Shown: piece by piece, positions 63,133 through 64,000 of the stretch | Layout: each line of letters opens with the position of its first letter | Numbering within the stretch: position 1 is the first letter of the stretch | DNA from: Caldilineaceae bacterium | GTDB lineage: Bacteria; Chloroflexota; Anaerolineae; Caldilineales; Caldilineaceae | DNA length: 64,000 bases | Assembly: GCA_019637645.1 (NCBI GenBank) | Contig: JAHBVH010000022.1 | Coordinates: forward strand, 43,337-107,336 | Reading direction: 5' to 3' | Notes under the pieces: model-generated | What the model was told of the DNA's origin: nothing | What the model saw: the letters and a program-made list of their open reading frames with translations, nothing else | The model's database searches: none | Program-made: the position numbers and the translations under genes

Positions 63133-63303
63133 AATGCTACCCAACTTTGGCATCAAGTCCTCCACACATGGCGTGCTAATTGCAAAAGTGTGCATAGCAC
63201 TCTTGCCGTTCGCTTCGCACACTGCGCAGCCGCCGATCAATTCCACAACACTTAGTCCAGCTAAGGCACTCAAGTAGCAGTTGTCTCTTATTTGATTGAT
63301 CAT
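63112..63303 (-). CDS. Small leader-like peptide with double-Gly motif and Cys-rich tail
   Basis: 63 residues. AAAAGGAG sits seven bases before ATG 63303, an ideal ribosome site. Residues 1-25 end LAGLSVVELIGG, reminiscent of double-glycine leader peptides; the remainder (CAVCEANGKSAMHTF..., last Cys at 61) has four Cys and several Ser/Thr. This pattern suggests a bacteriocin or other RiPP precursor, but no maturation genes are in view. An 8-bp inverted repeat (63305-63312 with 63326-63333) could occlude the ribosome site. Confidence 0.5.
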   Translation of the reverse strand: MINQIRDNCYLSALAGLSVVELIGGCAVCEANGKSAMHTFAISTPCVEDLMPKLGSILALCYR

Positions 63304-63484
63304 TGGTAGGCTCCTTTTCCCAATAAGCCTACCTCATTCTTTAAGCTGATTGAAACTTATTGATTCGCCAGCAATGGGCATCATCACATTCGATCAGGCA
63401 TCTATCAGGACAGATCAAAAGTTTCAATCAGGTCATCCTCTATCACCAATTTCTGCAGAGTACAATTGAGAATGGGATTAACTT

Positions 63485-64000
63485 ATGAATAGATTTAGCA
63501 TTCCCTTTAGTTTACTTCGCCTGGGTCTGCCTTTATTTTTGTTTTACAAATTCCAATCAAGAGTTAACAGTTATTGGATAAAGGACAATTTTGTAGGTAT
63601 CACTATCAAAGTTAAGCAGATTTACCTGCGAATTCTCTATATATCTGCAGTCTTTATATCAATGATAGGATTAATTAGCTATACTCCAACTATAAAAGCT
63701 GCTACTTGTGAAATGTTTGGGCTTATAAGTAGTGATACGACGTGGAATGCTGCGACATGTGAACCGTATATCATTATAGGTAATGTGATTATAGAGAATG
63801 GGGCAACGCTTACGATCGAAAGTGGCACAACGATCCAGTTTGATGTTGGTAAGTCAATGACTATTCGTGGCACTTTAGTGGCGCGTGGTACAGCTACCAA
63901 CTATATCACCTTTACTTCCAATCAAACATTTCCGCAAAAGGGGGACTGGGGCTACATCGAATTTGTAGATGAAAGTAGCGATGCCGTTATCGATGCGAAT
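63485..64000 (+). CDS. Beta-helix repeat surface protein (partial, continues past window)
   Basis: 172 codons visible from ATG 63485 with no stop. An N-terminal basic and hydrophobic signal-like segment (to about 75: ILYISAVFISMIGLISY) is followed by NVIIENGATLTIESGTTIQF and GTLVARGTATNYITFTSN, the usual repeat type of secreted right-handed beta-helix proteins. Extracellular adhesin or polysaccharide-binding role is likely. AT-rich like its neighbours, perhaps recently acquired. Confidence 0.75.
   Translation, partial: MNRFSIPFSLLRLGLPLFLFYKFQSRVNSYWIKDNFVGITIKVKQIYLRILYISAVFISMIGLISYTPTIKAATCEMFGLISSDTTWNAATCEPYIIIGNVIIENGATLTIESGTTIQFDVGKSMTIRGTLVARGTATNYITFTSNQTFPQKGDWGYIEFVDESSDAVIDAN

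Noticed and set aside
1..64000. CRISPR arrays, tRNA or rRNA genes
   Set aside because: Repeats found are dispersed palindromes or short tandems without spacers; no cloverleaf or rRNA motif was recognised by eye, though a tRNAscan run would be decisive.

Overview
The window reads like a chromosomal segment of a filamentous or free-living member of the Chloroflexota (Caldilinea/Anaerolinea/Herpetosiphon-like). This is inference from gene content, not from a marker gene: secreted proteins ending in a YLP(I/L) tail, a thrS preceded by a T-box leader, STAND/TPR regulators, Gfo/Idh/MocA oxidoreductases, a Dpp-type transporter, and multi-domain solute-binding-like envelope proteins. Base composition is moderately GC-rich over most of the window and falls clearly in the last ~1.6 kb. 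I saw no rRNA, tRNA, CRISPR array or transposase.

Layout. 1-5.2 kb (minus): a prkA - yeaH(DUF444) - spoVR operon. The spoVR gene is interrupted, at the conserved NEGWA site, by an intein carrying a LAGLIDADG endonuclease, and it runs off the window edge. 5.2-6.5 kb is an apparently gene-free stretch with hairpins. 6.5-12.2 kb: a secreted VIT/VWA protein and a large membrane glycosyltransferase with a C-terminal beta-propeller. 12.2-19 kb (minus): a likely operon encoding a cupredoxin lipoprotein, a di-heme cytochrome c peroxidase-like protein, a membrane-anchored half solute-binding-like protein and a 1329-residue protein with four tandem OpuAC-like domains plus an SH3 domain. 19.5-23.2 kb (plus): a 1236-residue protein with four tandem SBP_bac_3-like domains fused to a SUMF1-type domain. 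No permease or ATPase accompanies either giant.

23.3-31.6 kb: an oxidoreductase, small membrane proteins, a luciferase-like monooxygenase, a DUF2157-DUF4401-GDYXXLXY trio, an enoyl-CoA hydratase and a PIG-L family protein. 31.7-35.7 kb: a Dpp-type binding protein with two permeases. 36-38 kb: a hypothetical gene and a phospholipase D-like protein. 38.2-41.4 kb: a P1B-4-type metal ATPase with small neighbours. 41.5-47.5 kb: a carbohydrate/hydroxyacid operon with a plant-like hydroxypyruvate reductase. 47.7-49.9 kb: thrS under T-box control. 50-55.7 kb: two DUF4230 proteins, an M4 metallopeptidase and a secreted repeat protein. 55.9-61.8 kb: two STAND/TPR regulators (one fused, one split into two overlapping genes) flanking a tiny secreted Cys-containing peptide. 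62-64 kb: low-GC accessory genes including a leader-like double-glycine small peptide and the start of a beta-helix protein.

A palindromic intergenic repeat (core AGACCTGACAGGTTT / AAACCTGTCAGGTCT, sometimes inside an outer inverted repeat TAGGAGTTACGCA) recurs about ten times. The most notable observations are the SpoVR intein, the two tetra-solute-binding-domain giants, the small-peptide/STAND neighbourhood and the dispersed repeat family.
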